Shown piece by piece: positions 17,196 through 27,696 of a DNA stretch of 64,000 bases. Within the stretch, counting starts at the first letter, position 1, and each line of letters begins with the position of its first letter. Location: the NCBI GenBank assembly GCA_041060555.1, contig JBEUDS010000001.1, one strand, 5' to 3'. Made by a program: the position numbers and the translations under genes. Source of the DNA: CAUJIW01 sp963205175. GTDB taxonomy: Bacteria > Pseudomonadota > Alphaproteobacteria > Sphingomonadales > Sphingomonadaceae. The notes under the pieces were generated by a model. That model saw only the letters and a program-made list of their open reading frames with translations. It made no database searches and was not told the DNA's origin.

Positions 17196-17684
17196 ATGAC
17201 CTCTGCTCCCTCCAAACCAGGCCCCAAATCCGGCTCGTCGCGCTCGGCCGCGCGACTGGCCGCCGTGCAGGCGCTCTACCAGATCGAAATGGGCAAGGAG
17301 ACCGCGCCCAAGGTGCTCAAGGAGTTCCACGACCACCGGCTGGGCGGCGAGATCGAGGGCGATGTCTACGTCACCGCCGATCGGGCGCTGCTCGATGATC
17401 TGGTCAGCGGCGTCATGGCCCGGCGCGAGGAGATCGACCGGCTGATCGGTGATCATCTGGCCGAGGGCTGGGCGCTCGACCGGCTGGACCGGCCGATGCG
17501 GCAGTTGCTGCGCGCCGGTCTTTACGAACTGCTGGCCCGGCCCGACGTGCCGACCGCGGTGGTCATCAGCGAATATGTCGATGTCGCCCACGCCTTCTAC
17601 GAGGCGCGCGAGGCGGCCTTCGTCAACGGCCTGCTGGACCGCGTCGCCCGTTCCATCGGCCGGATCGCGCCTGCCGCATCATGA
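17196..17684 (+). CDS. nusB: Transcription antitermination factor NusB
   Basis: RNA-binding all-helical protein that acts with NusE/S10 in antitermination of rRNA operons. It has 162 aa from ATG 17196. Markers are SAARLAAVQALYQIE at the N-terminus and the C-terminal FVNGLLDRVA. An in-frame ATG at 17175 would overlap ribH by 14 bp; neither start has a clear ribosome site, so translation is probably coupled. The stop overlaps the thiL start as ATGA. The ribH-nusB-thiL order is widespread in proteobacteria. Confidence 0.95.
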   Translation: MTSAPSKPGPKSGSSRSAARLAAVQALYQIEMGKETAPKVLKEFHDHRLGGEIEGDVYVTADRALLDDLVSGVMARREEIDRLIGDHLAEGWALDRLDRPMRQLLRAGLYELLARPDVPTAVVISEYVDVAHAFYEAREAAFVNGLLDRVARSIGRIAPAAS

Positions 17685-18655
17685 AGGAGCGGGCGCTGAT
17701 CGGCCGCTTGCTGGCGCCGATCGCCCGTTCCACCGCCGCGCGCGGCCTGCTGGACGACGCGGCCGTGTGGCAGCCTCCGGCCGGCCAGGCGCTGGTGCTG
17801 ACCAAGGACATGATGGCCGCCGGCGTCCATTTCCTGCCCGACGATCCGCCCGCCGCCATCGCCGCCAAGCTGCTGCGGGTGAACCTCTCCGATCTCGCCG
17901 CCAAGGGGGCGGTGCCGCAGGGCGTGCTGCTGGGGCTGGGGCTGCCGGATGCAACGCCGGATGCCTGGATCGAGGCGTTCGTCGCCGGCCTGGGCGCCGA
18001 TCTCGACCACTTCGGGGTCGCGTTGTGGGGCGGTGATACTATCGGCGGCGTCGACCGGGTGACCCTGAGCCTGACCGCCATCGGCCAGGTGCCATCCGGC
18101 GGCGCGCTGGGCCGGATGGATGCGCGTGCCGGCGACACCCTCTACGTCACGGGCAGCATCGGCGACGGGCTGCTGGGGCTCCACGCGCTGACCGGCGAGG
18201 CATCGGTCGAACTGCTGTCACCGGACGAGCGGGCCGCCTGCATCGCGCGCTATCGTTGCCCGGAGCCTCGGGTTGGCCTGGGTCCGGCGCTGGTGGGGCT
18301 GGCGCACGCCTGTGCCGATGTGTCCGACGGCCTGCTGGCGGATGCCGGCAACATCGCCGAGGCCAGCGGCCTCAAGCTGGTCATTGATCTCGCGGCGGTG
18401 CCGCGCTCGCCGGCGGGTGTCCGCTGGAGCGGCGCCGATGTCGCCCGCCGGCTGGCGCTGGCGACCGCCGGTGACGACTACGAACTGGTGTTCACGGCGC
18501 CCGCATCGGCGCACGCGGCGGTGTTGGCGGTTTGTCAACGCTTTGGCGTCAGAGTCAGCGCCATTGGCCGGGTCGAGGGCGGCACGGGCGTGGTGGTCCT
18601 TGATGACAGAGGGCGCCCCCTGACGGTTGACCGAGCCGGCTATCAGCATGGATGA
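17681..18655 (+). CDS. thiL: Thiamine-monophosphate kinase
   Basis: Phosphorylates thiamine monophosphate to the active diphosphate using ATP. The 324-aa protein has the PurM/ThiL fold markers: DDAAVW near residue 25 (usually GDDAA), TKDMMAAGVHF, NLSDLAAKGA, WGGDTIGG and ACADVSDGLLAD. The second half holds TAGDDYELVF, which closes the ATP site. The initial glycine of the GDDAA motif is not conserved, a mild deviation. It overlaps nusB by 4 bp and is followed 18 bp later by the FliL-like gene. Confidence 0.94.
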   Translation: MKERALIGRLLAPIARSTAARGLLDDAAVWQPPAGQALVLTKDMMAAGVHFLPDDPPAAIAAKLLRVNLSDLAAKGAVPQGVLLGLGLPDATPDAWIEAFVAGLGADLDHFGVALWGGDTIGGVDRVTLSLTAIGQVPSGGALGRMDARAGDTLYVTGSIGDGLLGLHALTGEASVELLSPDERAACIARYRCPEPRVGLGPALVGLAHACADVSDGLLADAGNIAEASGLKLVIDLAAVPRSPAGVRWSGADVARRLALATAGDDYELVFTAPASAHAAVLAVCQRFGVRVSAIGRVEGGTGVVVLDDRGRPLTVDRAGYQHG

Positions 18656-18673
18656 GCGCGGAGCAGGGTGATC

Positions 18674-19195
18674 ATGGCGCAGGCCAAACCCAAGGAAGAC
18701 GCGGCTGCGAATGCGCCGGCGAAGCCCAAGAAGCCGTTGGCGCTGATGATCGTGCTGCTGCTGCTGGGCTTGATCCTGGGCGGCGGCGGCGCGGCCAGCT
18801 ACTTTCTGTTCCTGGCGCCCAAGGGCGAGCATGACGCCGAGGCCGAGGCCGCCAAGGAAAAGGCCGCGCTGGATGCCATTCCGCCCGAGTTCATTGAAAT
18901 CAAGCGGATGACCGTGCCGATGCTGGACTCTACCGGCCGGTTGACCGGATATATGGGCGTCGATCTCAATTTCCAGGTGGCGGGCGGCCCGGATGCCGAG
19001 TTCGCCAAGGCCCGCCTGCCGATGATCCGTCACGCCATCAACGAGGCACTGTCGCAGACCGCCGTCACCGTCGAGGGCAAGCCGCGGGTGCTGGACTATG
19101 CCCGCGCCGAGAAGCTGTTGACCGACAGCGCTAACCGGGCGCTGGGCAGAGAGGTGGTGATTTCAACTCAGATCGTCTCCGCGCTGCCGTTGTAG
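18674..19195 (+). CDS. FliL family flagellar basal-body-associated protein, orphan location
   Basis: A 173-aa single-pass inner-membrane protein: lysine/alanine-rich cytoplasmic N-terminus, one membrane helix at about residues 22-47 (LMIVLLLLGLILGG) and a periplasmic FliL domain with EFIEIKRMTVPML and a C-terminal VVISTQIVSALPL. FliL proteins surround the flagellar stator and influence torque. The start at ATG 18674 is preceded by GGAGCAGGG; GTG 18668 is also in frame. No other flagellar gene is within the window, so the family call is firm but the flagellar role is inferred. Same strand as and close to thiL. Confidence 0.82.
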   Translation: MAQAKPKEDAAANAPAKPKKPLALMIVLLLLGLILGGGGAASYFLFLAPKGEHDAEAEAAKEKAALDAIPPEFIEIKRMTVPMLDSTGRLTGYMGVDLNFQVAGGPDAEFAKARLPMIRHAINEALSQTAVTVEGKPRVLDYARAEKLLTDSANRALGREVVISTQIVSALPL

Positions 19196-19415
19196 CCGCT
19201 CGCCGGAACGTGCAATCGCGGCGATTGCCAGAGGGGCGTCTGTTCACCACCCGTTAACGCCGCTTGCCAGTTCGCCCCGCTTTTGCCACGATCCGCCCCA
19301 GAGCCCGGGGCGGCGCGATGTCGCGCCGGATACCGGGCCAGCCCGCACAGGGAAACGACGCTTAACGCCGGACGTATCGCGTAGGGGTGCGCCGGCATCA
19401 CAAGGGGGATCGTTC
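19196..19415 (+). other. Hairpin-rich spacer before hppA
   Basis: Three stems are seen in 220 bp. GCAATCGC/GCGATTGC at 19212-19228 just after the FliL-like gene may be its weak terminator. CCGCCCC/GGGGCGG (19293-19313) and CGGCGCGA/TCGCGCCG (19311-19328) share bases, so only one can form at a time. No tRNA, ORF or known riboswitch is recognised. The rest probably holds the hppA promoter and leader. Confidence 0.45.
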
Positions 19416-21515
<2,100 letters not shown>

Positions 21516-21544
21516 GCCGACCCGTCACGTTGCCGGACTGCGCG

Positions 21545-21574
21545 GCCCCGGTGGCAATGCCACCGGGGCTTTTT
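21545..21574 (+). terminator. Rho-independent terminator of hppA
   Basis: GCCCCGGTGGCA and TGCCACCGGGGC form a perfect long stem around 21557, followed directly by TTTTT (21570-21574), 30 bp after the hppA stop. Confidence 0.9.
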
Positions 21575-21637
21575 CTGTTCGCGCTGTCGCTGGCATCCAG
21601 CCGTCACCGGGCCATCAAGGGCAAGGGTGCGCCCAAA

Positions 21638-21665
21638 CGAAAACCCCGGCGGTTGCCCGCCGGGG
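21638..21665 (-). terminator. Rho-independent terminator of ilvE
   Basis: On the minus strand CCCCGGCGG, loop GCAA, CCGCCGGGG is followed by TTTTCGTTT. It lies 32 bp after the ilvE stop and forms a convergent pair with the hppA terminator. Confidence 0.88.
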
Positions 21666-21696
21666 CTGTTCTGATGGTCTTGGGGAAATGGGCCGG

Positions 21697-22575
21697 TCAG
21701 CCGCGCCGCCAGACCAGGTCCTCGTAGTCCTTCATGATCTGCTGGGTCAGGCTGCCGACCTCGAAGTTCCACGGGCCGATCTCCGACAGCGGCGTCACTT
21801 CCGCCGCGGTGCCGGTCAGGAAGGCCTGCTGGAAGCCTTCCAGCTCCTCCGGCCAGATCGGCCGTTCGATGACCTCGATGCCGCGCTGCTTGGCCAGCCC
21901 GATGACGGTGCGCCGGGTGATCCCGTCGAGGAAGCAGTCCGGCGTCGGCGTGTGGATGACGCCATCCTTGACGAAGAAGATGTTGGCGCCGGTGGCTTCC
22001 GCCACCTGGCCGCGCCAGTCGAACATCAGGGCATCGTTATAGCCCTGGGCGTCCGCCTCGTGCTTCGAGATGGTGCAGATCATGTACAGGCCCGCCGCCT
22101 TCGACTTGGTGGGGGCGGTGTAGGGGGCCGGCCGGCGATACCTGGCGATGCACAGGCGCAGGCCCTTCAGCTTCGCTTCCGGCGAGAAATAGCTCGGCCA
22201 TTCCCAGGCGGCGATGGCGAGGTGGATCTTCGACTTCTGGGCGGCGACGCCCATCTGCTCGGACCCGCGCCAGGCGACCGGCCGCATGTAGGCACTGGTC
22301 AGGTTGTTGGCCTTGAGCACCTGATAGCAGGCCTCGTTGATCTGCTCGACGGTCCAGGGCACCTCGAAGCCGAGGATGCGGCCCGACTCGATCAGCCGCT
22401 GGCTGTGTTCGTCGAGCTTGAAAATCTCGCCGTCATAGGCCCGCTGGCCTTCGAACACCGAGGAGGCGTAGTGCAGGGCGTGCGTCAAGATGTGGACATT
22501 GGCATCGCGATGCGGCACCAACTGTCCGTCAAACCAGATGAATCCATCGCGATCATGAAAGGGACGCTCGGTCAT
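21697..22575 (-). CDS. ilvE: Branched-chain amino acid aminotransferase
   Basis: Fold-type IV PLP enzyme performing the last step of leucine, isoleucine and valine synthesis and the first of their breakdown. The 292-aa protein starts with the family-like FDGQLVPHRDANVHILTHALHYASSVFEG and has the PLP lysine in TKSKAAGLY, then ATGANIFFVKDG and the cofactor-binding GITRRTVI and FLTGTAAEV. It faces the divergent MarR-family gene, with 9-bp direct repeats between them. The threonine dehydratase at the window start feeds the same isoleucine pathway but is distant. Confidence 0.95.
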   Translation of the reverse strand: MTERPFHDRDGFIWFDGQLVPHRDANVHILTHALHYASSVFEGQRAYDGEIFKLDEHSQRLIESGRILGFEVPWTVEQINEACYQVLKANNLTSAYMRPVAWRGSEQMGVAAQKSKIHLAIAAWEWPSYFSPEAKLKGLRLCIARYRRPAPYTAPTKSKAAGLYMICTISKHEADAQGYNDALMFDWRGQVAEATGANIFFVKDGVIHTPTPDCFLDGITRRTVIGLAKQRGIEVIERPIWPEELEGFQQAFLTGTAAEVTPLSEIGPWNFEVGSLTQQIMKDYEDLVWRRG

Positions 22576-22595
22576 GGCACTTCTCTCGGCGGTTT

Positions 22596-22616
22596 GTTGC
22601 TAATAATGTTGCTAAT
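22596..22616. repeat. Direct repeat in the ilvE/marR divergent promoter region
   Basis: GTTGCTAAT occurs at 22596-22604 and 22608-22616, a 12-bp period, inside an 83-bp intergenic region. The repeat includes TAATAAT, a plausible -10. A binding site for the adjacent MarR protein is an inference. Confidence 0.5.
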
Positions 22617-22658
22617 CTCAGGCTTGGTCCGGTAACATTCTGAGCGATATAAGTCAAC

Positions 22659-23165
22659 ATGGCTGACGCAAATTCAGTTGCCTCACCGCTGTTTCTCCGC
22701 GAAGCCGAACTTCGCCGCGGGGTGGAACTGCTATACTTCGCTTACCGCGATTTCACCAAGGGGCCAGACAAGCTGCTGGAGCAGTATGGCTTCGGCCGGG
22801 CCCATCATCGTGCGCTCTATTTCATCGCCCGCCGGCCGGGCCTGACCGTCTCCGACCTGCTCAAGCTGCTGTCGATCACCAAGCAGAGCCTGAGCCGGGT
22901 GCTCAACGACCTCCAGGCCAAGGGATATGTCACCAGCGAGGTCGGCCGCGAGGACAAGCGCCAGCGATTGCTCTCCGTCACCGAGGCCGGCGCCGCGCTG
23001 GAGCGCGAGGTTTTCGAGATCCAGCGCGAGCGTATGATTCAGGCCTACGGTCAGGCCGGCCAGCAGGCGGTAACCGGCTTCTGGGCGGTGCTGCTGGGGC
23101 TGATCGATCAGGATCAGCAGGCGGCGCTTGATCAGTTCATCCGCGAGAACACCAGCGGACGTTGA
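22659..23165 (+). CDS. MarR family transcriptional regulator
   Basis: Winged-helix dimeric regulator of 168 aa. The recognition helix is in TVSDLLKLLSITKQSLSRVLNDLQ (residues about 62-85) and the wing carries REDKRQRLLSVTEAG. The N- and C-terminal helices match MarR dimerisation regions. Its divergent position 83 bp from ilvE suggests that it controls ilvE and itself, probably in response to a small aromatic or amino-acid-derived ligand; the effector cannot be read. The downstream GMC oxidoreductase starts about 125 bp later and may or may not be in its regulon. Confidence 0.9.
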   Translation: MADANSVASPLFLREAELRRGVELLYFAYRDFTKGPDKLLEQYGFGRAHHRALYFIARRPGLTVSDLLKLLSITKQSLSRVLNDLQAKGYVTSEVGREDKRQRLLSVTEAGAALEREVFEIQRERMIQAYGQAGQQAVTGFWAVLLGLIDQDQQAALDQFIRENTSGR

Positions 23166-23290
23166 CGCCCGTGCGCATGGCCAAAGCCGTTTCCACAAGC
23201 CCCCTCGAGTCGCGAGCGTCATGAAAGGTGCAATCCTCGCGCCGTCGTTGTAGCGTCGCTGCCAGTCGAGGGGCAGAGGGGGAACACGGC

Positions 23291-25309
23291 GTGGGCAAGC
23301 CGTTCAATGCGGTGCAGGCCGCTATTCTGAAGGCGTTGGCGGAAGCCTTTTTTCACGACACCGAGATGCGCATCAGCGCCGACCAGGTGGTCGAGAACAT
23401 CCAGTCCCAGTTCAGCAAGATGGTCGGCGGCAAGCCCGCCGAGGTCGGCTGGTCGCTGCTGCTGATGGGCGTGCTGCTGGGCGGGCCGTGGTTCCTGGCG
23501 GCCTCGCCCGAGCGCCGCGCCCGCCGCATCGATGCCTGCCTGCGCCGCGCCAAGCTGAATTTCATGCAGGACCTCGCCCGCCTGCGCGCGGTGATCTACG
23601 CCGGCTATTACGGCCACTGGCAGGGCCACAGCGAGGCTGACAACCGGGACAACCCGGTGCTGCGGGAGATCGATTTCACCCTGCCGGCGGATCGTCCGGC
23701 GCGCCCGGCCGGCACGCCGCAGCTGGCACCGCTGCCCGACAGCGATCTGCCGGACGCCGCCTTTGTCGCGCCCGGCGATTTCCCGGCCGAGGCCGAGATC
23801 ATCGTCGTCGGCTCCGGCGCCGGTGGCGCGGTGGCGGCCGCCGCGCTGGCGGCCAAGGGGCACGAGGTGCTGGTGGTCGAGGCCGGCCCGCATGTGAAGA
23901 CGGCGGGCTTCACCTTCCAGGAAGCCGACATGACCGCCCGGCTGTTCATCGATGGCGCGTTGCAGGACAGCCGCGACCATGACGTGGTGATCTTCCAGGG
24001 CCGGCTGGTCGGCGGCTCGACCATGCTGAACAACGGCATCTGCCTGCCGCTGGCGGCCCCCGGCCTCACCCACCCCGACGCACCGGATGTGCTGGGGACC
24101 TGGCGGGCGCTGGGTGCGCCGGTGGAGCGCGCCCGGCTGGAACAGGCCTATGCCGCGGTCAAGGAGCGGCTGGCGGTGAGCGTGGTGCCGCCGCGTGCCG
24201 GGCGGCACAATGGCCCGCATCTGCTGGAGGGCTGGAGCAAGCACGCCGCCGCCAGCGCTGACCCGCGTGACCGGGCATCCCCCGCTTTGTGGTTCACCAA
24301 GAACTACGGGCCGCATGTCGGGGATACCGGCTGCTCATACTGCGGCTATTGCAACACCGGCTGCGCCTACGGCCGCAAGCGCGCCATGCCGCAGACCTTT
24401 CTCAAGGATCTGGCGGTGGCCGGCGGACGCATCCTCGCCGATACCGCCGTACAGCATATCGAGTGGGACCGAGAGTACGACACTGGCGCCCGGCGCGCGG
24501 CTGGCGTCGTGGTCAGGGACCATGCCGGGCGGACCCGACGCATCCGCGCCCGGCGCGGCGTGGTGGTGGCCGCAGGCGCGCTGGCGTCGAGCCGGTTGCT
24601 GCTGGCCAGCGGCATCGAGAGCGCGGGCACCGACATCTCGCTCAACATCGCCTGTCCGGTCCCGGCGCTGATGCCGGAAGGGCAGATGCAGCGGGCCTGG
24701 GACGAGGACCAGATGGCGACCTATGTCGACCATGGCGACTTTCTGCTGGAGTCGCACTTTCAGCCACCGATGAGCATGTCGGTGCTGATGCCGGGCTGGT
24801 TCGGCGAGCACGCCCGGCGTATGCGCGACTGGAACCGGGTGGTCTCGGCCGGCGTGCTGTTTCCCGCCGACCGGCGGGGCCGGCTGGTGCGCGGCAAGCT
24901 GCGCTTCAAGCTGACCGAGGGCGATCTGGCGTTGCTGCGCCGCGGCCTGGCGGCGCTGACCCGGGTGCATTTCGCGCAAGGGGCGGAGATTGTCTATCCG
25001 GCGCTGTCGCGCGGCATCGCCTTGCCGCGCCCTCGCGACGACGCCGACATCGACGCCTTTTTCGCACGCCATCTGCGCGAAGCGGACGACGTGACCCTGT
25101 CCAGCTCGCACCCCCATGGCGGCAACGGCATGAACGCCAGCCCCTATCTGGGTGTCGTCGACCCTGAATGCCGCGTGCATGGCACCAGCAATGTCTATGT
25201 GACGGACGCCAGCGTGTTCCCCAGCTGTATCCGGGTCAATGCCCAGCTGACGACCATGGCGATGTCCCATTACGCCATGGCGCTGGGCGAGCCGTTCCGG
25301 GGCTGTTGA
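23291..25309 (+). CDS. GMC family FAD-dependent oxidoreductase with a Cys4 cluster
   Basis: Flavoprotein of the glucose-methanol-choline family, closest in layout to long-chain alcohol oxidases/dehydrogenases. From GTG 23291 (GAGGGGGA upstream) it is 672 aa. The first 170 residues are a helical extension containing a hydrophobic stretch (LLLMGVLLGGPWFLAA). The FAD site VVGSGAGGAVAAAAL follows, then QGRLVGGSTMLNNG. The C-terminal catalytic part has SSSHPHGGNGM and the closing NVYVTDASVFPS...NAQLTTMA. The unusual segment GCSYCGYCNTGCAYGRK has cysteines at 348, 351, 354 and 358, a CX2CX2CX3C arrangement. Substrate unknown; an alcohol, sterol or polyol is plausible. Confidence 0.87.
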   Translation: MGKPFNAVQAAILKALAEAFFHDTEMRISADQVVENIQSQFSKMVGGKPAEVGWSLLLMGVLLGGPWFLAASPERRARRIDACLRRAKLNFMQDLARLRAVIYAGYYGHWQGHSEADNRDNPVLREIDFTLPADRPARPAGTPQLAPLPDSDLPDAAFVAPGDFPAEAEIIVVGSGAGGAVAAAALAAKGHEVLVVEAGPHVKTAGFTFQEADMTARLFIDGALQDSRDHDVVIFQGRLVGGSTMLNNGICLPLAAPGLTHPDAPDVLGTWRALGAPVERARLEQAYAAVKERLAVSVVPPRAGRHNGPHLLEGWSKHAAASADPRDRASPALWFTKNYGPHVGDTGCSYCGYCNTGCAYGRKRAMPQTFLKDLAVAGGRILADTAVQHIEWDREYDTGARRAAGVVVRDHAGRTRRIRARRGVVVAAGALASSRLLLASGIESAGTDISLNIACPVPALMPEGQMQRAWDEDQMATYVDHGDFLLESHFQPPMSMSVLMPGWFGEHARRMRDWNRVVSAGVLFPADRRGRLVRGKLRFKLTEGDLALLRRGLAALTRVHFAQGAEIVYPALSRGIALPRPRDDADIDAFFARHLREADDVTLSSSHPHGGNGMNASPYLGVVDPECRVHGTSNVYVTDASVFPSCIRVNAQLTTMAMSHYAMALGEPFRGC

Positions 25310-25326
25310 GGACGGTTCCGGCGGCT

Positions 25327-25551
25327 CTATTCGAGCGCCGGAATCTCCATGGCGCCGACGATCCGGAAGCCGTGGCTGGCGGGGTAGCGCAGCTGCAGCT
25401 GCTTGACGGCCTCGATCTTGGATGTCGCCTCGACTTCAATGTAATGCGTCTCCGCCCATGAATCGGAGAGATTCTTGTGGCGGTCGCCCTGGCTGTGCGC
25501 GTCGCGCACCGCCTGGTTAAAGACGCCGACTTCAAACTTCTTCTTCTTCAC
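25327..25551 (-). CDS. Small conserved basic/acidic protein of unknown function
   Basis: A 74-aa protein from GTG 25551 with GGAG about 8 bp upstream; ATG 25566 would add five residues. It starts with KKKKFEVGVFNQAVRDAHSQGDRH and continues DSWAETHYIEVEA with an alanine-lysine helix (IEAVKQLQLRYPA). The pattern resembles short alphaproteobacterial hypothetical proteins with a beta-beta-alpha-beta arrangement. It has no cysteine and no membrane segment. It converges on the GMC gene with only 17 bp between stops. Function not recognised. Confidence 0.6.
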   Translation of the reverse strand: MKKKKFEVGVFNQAVRDAHSQGDRHKNLSDSWAETHYIEVEATSKIEAVKQLQLRYPASHGFRIVGAMEIPALE

Positions 25552-25688
25552 GTAGCGACTCCACATCAAATTGGCGCCGGAACAGCGACGGGGGCCATCG
25601 ATGTCCGGAGATCGGGGATGCGGCCGTCAGGATTTACCCGGGGGGTTAACAACCTGTTGCCGATGCGACCAATGACTGATGAGGTATC

Positions 25689-27374
25689 TCACTGGCTCAA
25701 CGCCTCGGCGACGCCGCCGGCAAAGCGCAGCCCGGTCGGCGGATGGAAGCGGTAGTGTCGTCTCAATGCCTTGCGGGCATTGCCCTGGGCGCCGGTGATG
25801 GTCAGAGCGATACCCCGGCCGTGCAGGCGCTGGTGCAGGTCATCAAGTGCCGCCAGCCCCGACGGATCGATAAAAGGCGTGTCGGCGAGGTCGAGCACCA
25901 GGTGATGGATGCGCGAGTCGAGCAGTTCGGCGAGGTCGCGCAGGGTGCCGGCGGAGGCGAAGAACAGAGGCCCACGGAAATGGAACAGCTCGACGCCCTC
26001 CGGCAGGTGGGGGCGGGCCTCATAGCGAATGTCGGCACCGGGTTCACTGAAATCGTCGCGATCCTCGGCGACCAGACTGACGCCGGTCTCAACCGATACC
26101 GCCTGGGCCATGCGGTGCATGAACAGGATGGCGGCACCGATAACGCCGACCTCGATGGCAACGGTGAGATCGACAGCGATGGTCAGCACGAAAGTGGTGA
26201 CCAGCAACAGTCGTTCGCCCCAAGCTCCTTTGAGCAGGCTGATGAACCGATGCACCTCGCTCATGTTCCAGGCCACCACCACCAGGATGGCGGCCAGACT
26301 CGCCAGGGGCACATAGGCGACCAGTGGCATGAAGGCGAGCATGAAGGCGAGCAGAAACACCGCGTGCAACATGCCGGCCACCGGCGAGCGGGCGCCGGAG
26401 CGGATGTTGGTGGCGGTGCGGGCAATGGCACCGGTCGCGGGCAGGCCGCCGAACATTGCGCTGGCGGCGTTCGCCACGCCCTGGGCCACCAGTTCGCAAT
26501 TGGAGCGATGGCGGCGACCGGTCATGCCATCGGCGACCACGGCCGAGAGGAGGGACTCGACGCCGGCGAGAAAGGCAATGGTGAAGGCCGACGGCAGCAG
26601 TGTCTTGACCATGGCGAGATCGATCTGCGGCAGGTGAGGGGCCGGCAGACTGCCGGGCAGGGCGCCGAAAGTCGAGCCGATGGTTGGCACCGGCAACTTC
26701 AGCAGGGCGGTCAGCACGGCGCCGAGCACCACGGCGACGAGGAATGCCGGCACCCGTGGTGCATAGGCACGCAGGGCGAGAATGACGCCGAGACAGGTCA
26801 GCGACAGCCCCAGCACCGCCGGCGACACCGTGTCGAGGTGGGCCAGCATCATCGACCACTTGGGCAGGAACTCGGCCGGCAGCCTGGGGGTGGAAAGGCC
26901 CAGTATGTCTTTCACCTGGCTTGCGAAAATGATGACCGCGATGCCCGAGGTGAAGCCGGTGACCACGGGGTCGGGGATGTACTTGATCCAGGTGCCCAGT
27001 CGTAGCAGGCCGGCCAGCACCAGAATGCCGCCGGCCATCAGCGTGGCGACGATCAGCCCGTCCATGCCGTGCTGGGCCATGACGCCGTAGACGACGACGA
27101 CAAAGGCGCCGGTCGGGCCACCGATCTGGAACCGGCTGCCACCCAGCGCGGAGATCAGGAAGCCGGCGATGACGGCGGTGACCAGGCCGACATAGGGAGT
27201 GGTGCCAGAAGCAATGGCCAGCGCCATCGACAGCGGCAGGGCGACAATGGCGACCGTCAGGCCGGCAAGAGTGTCGGCACGGAAATCCGCGCCATTATAG
27301 CCTCGGGCCAGAACGGTGACGGTCTTGGGCAGGAAGAGGTGCCAGTCCCGACGTTTCAGCATTCGCTCGACCAT
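25689..27374 (-). CDS. SulP family anion permease with STAS domain
   Basis: Inner-membrane anion transporter of the SLC26/SulP family, 561 aa from ATG 27374. It has 10-14 membrane segments, the family signature IGGPTGAFVVVVYGVM, GGLPATGAIARTATNIRSGA and a C-terminal cytoplasmic STAS domain (about residues 440-545: VELFHFRGPLFFASAG ... FIDPSGLAALDDL) whose serine is the usual anti-sigma-antagonist-like position. The substrate could be sulfate, bicarbonate, fumarate or another dicarboxylate; sequence alone does not decide. It starts 16 bp after the XRE regulator gene and is surely co-transcribed with it, downstream of fumarase on the same strand, which makes a dicarboxylate worth considering. 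Confidence 0.9.
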   Translation of the reverse strand: MVERMLKRRDWHLFLPKTVTVLARGYNGADFRADTLAGLTVAIVALPLSMALAIASGTTPYVGLVTAVIAGFLISALGGSRFQIGGPTGAFVVVVYGVMAQHGMDGLIVATLMAGGILVLAGLLRLGTWIKYIPDPVVTGFTSGIAVIIFASQVKDILGLSTPRLPAEFLPKWSMMLAHLDTVSPAVLGLSLTCLGVILALRAYAPRVPAFLVAVVLGAVLTALLKLPVPTIGSTFGALPGSLPAPHLPQIDLAMVKTLLPSAFTIAFLAGVESLLSAVVADGMTGRRHRSNCELVAQGVANAASAMFGGLPATGAIARTATNIRSGARSPVAGMLHAVFLLAFMLAFMPLVAYVPLASLAAILVVVAWNMSEVHRFISLLKGAWGERLLLVTTFVLTIAVDLTVAIEVGVIGAAILFMHRMAQAVSVETGVSLVAEDRDDFSEPGADIRYEARPHLPEGVELFHFRGPLFFASAGTLRDLAELLDSRIHHLVLDLADTPFIDPSGLAALDDLHQRLHGRGIALTITGAQGNARKALRRHYRFHPPTGLRFAGGVAEALSQ

Positions 27375-27390
27375 CGTCCGCCTCGCTTGT

Positions 27391-27660
27391 CTAGCTCTCT
27401 GGCGTTGCGTTCTCCGGCTGGCGCAACCGTACGCCACGGCCGCCGCCGTTACTCGTCGCCTCGTCGCCGATGAGAGCGATCCCGGCCCGTTCCAGGGCCT
27501 CGGTCACCCGCATCAGGGTATCGACCTGTCCGCGCACGATGCCATCGGAGGCTTCCATGCGCTGGATGGTCGGCAGCGACAGCCCCGCCAGGTCGGCAAG
27601 CCGGGCCTGGTCGATGCCAAGCAGGGCGCGCGCCGCGCGCATCTGGGCCGCGGTGATCAT
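27391..27660 (-). CDS. XRE family helix-turn-helix regulator
   Basis: An 89-aa DNA-binding protein with a single Cro/CI-type HTH at about residues 5-58; the turn and recognition helix are DLAGLSLPTIQRMEAS. The tail is glycine/arginine-rich and without a sensing domain, as in simple autorepressors. It is the first gene of a two-gene operon with the SulP permease. A perfect 19-bp palindrome lies 37 bp upstream of its start, overlapping the presumed promoter, which strongly suggests autoregulation and control of the permease. Confidence 0.9.
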   Translation of the reverse strand: MITAAQMRAARALLGIDQARLADLAGLSLPTIQRMEASDGIVRGQVDTLMRVTEALERAGIALIGDEATSNGGGRGVRLRQPENATPES

Positions 27661-27696
27661 GGCCTGTCACCCCTGGTGAGCGATAAAGCGTAACTT

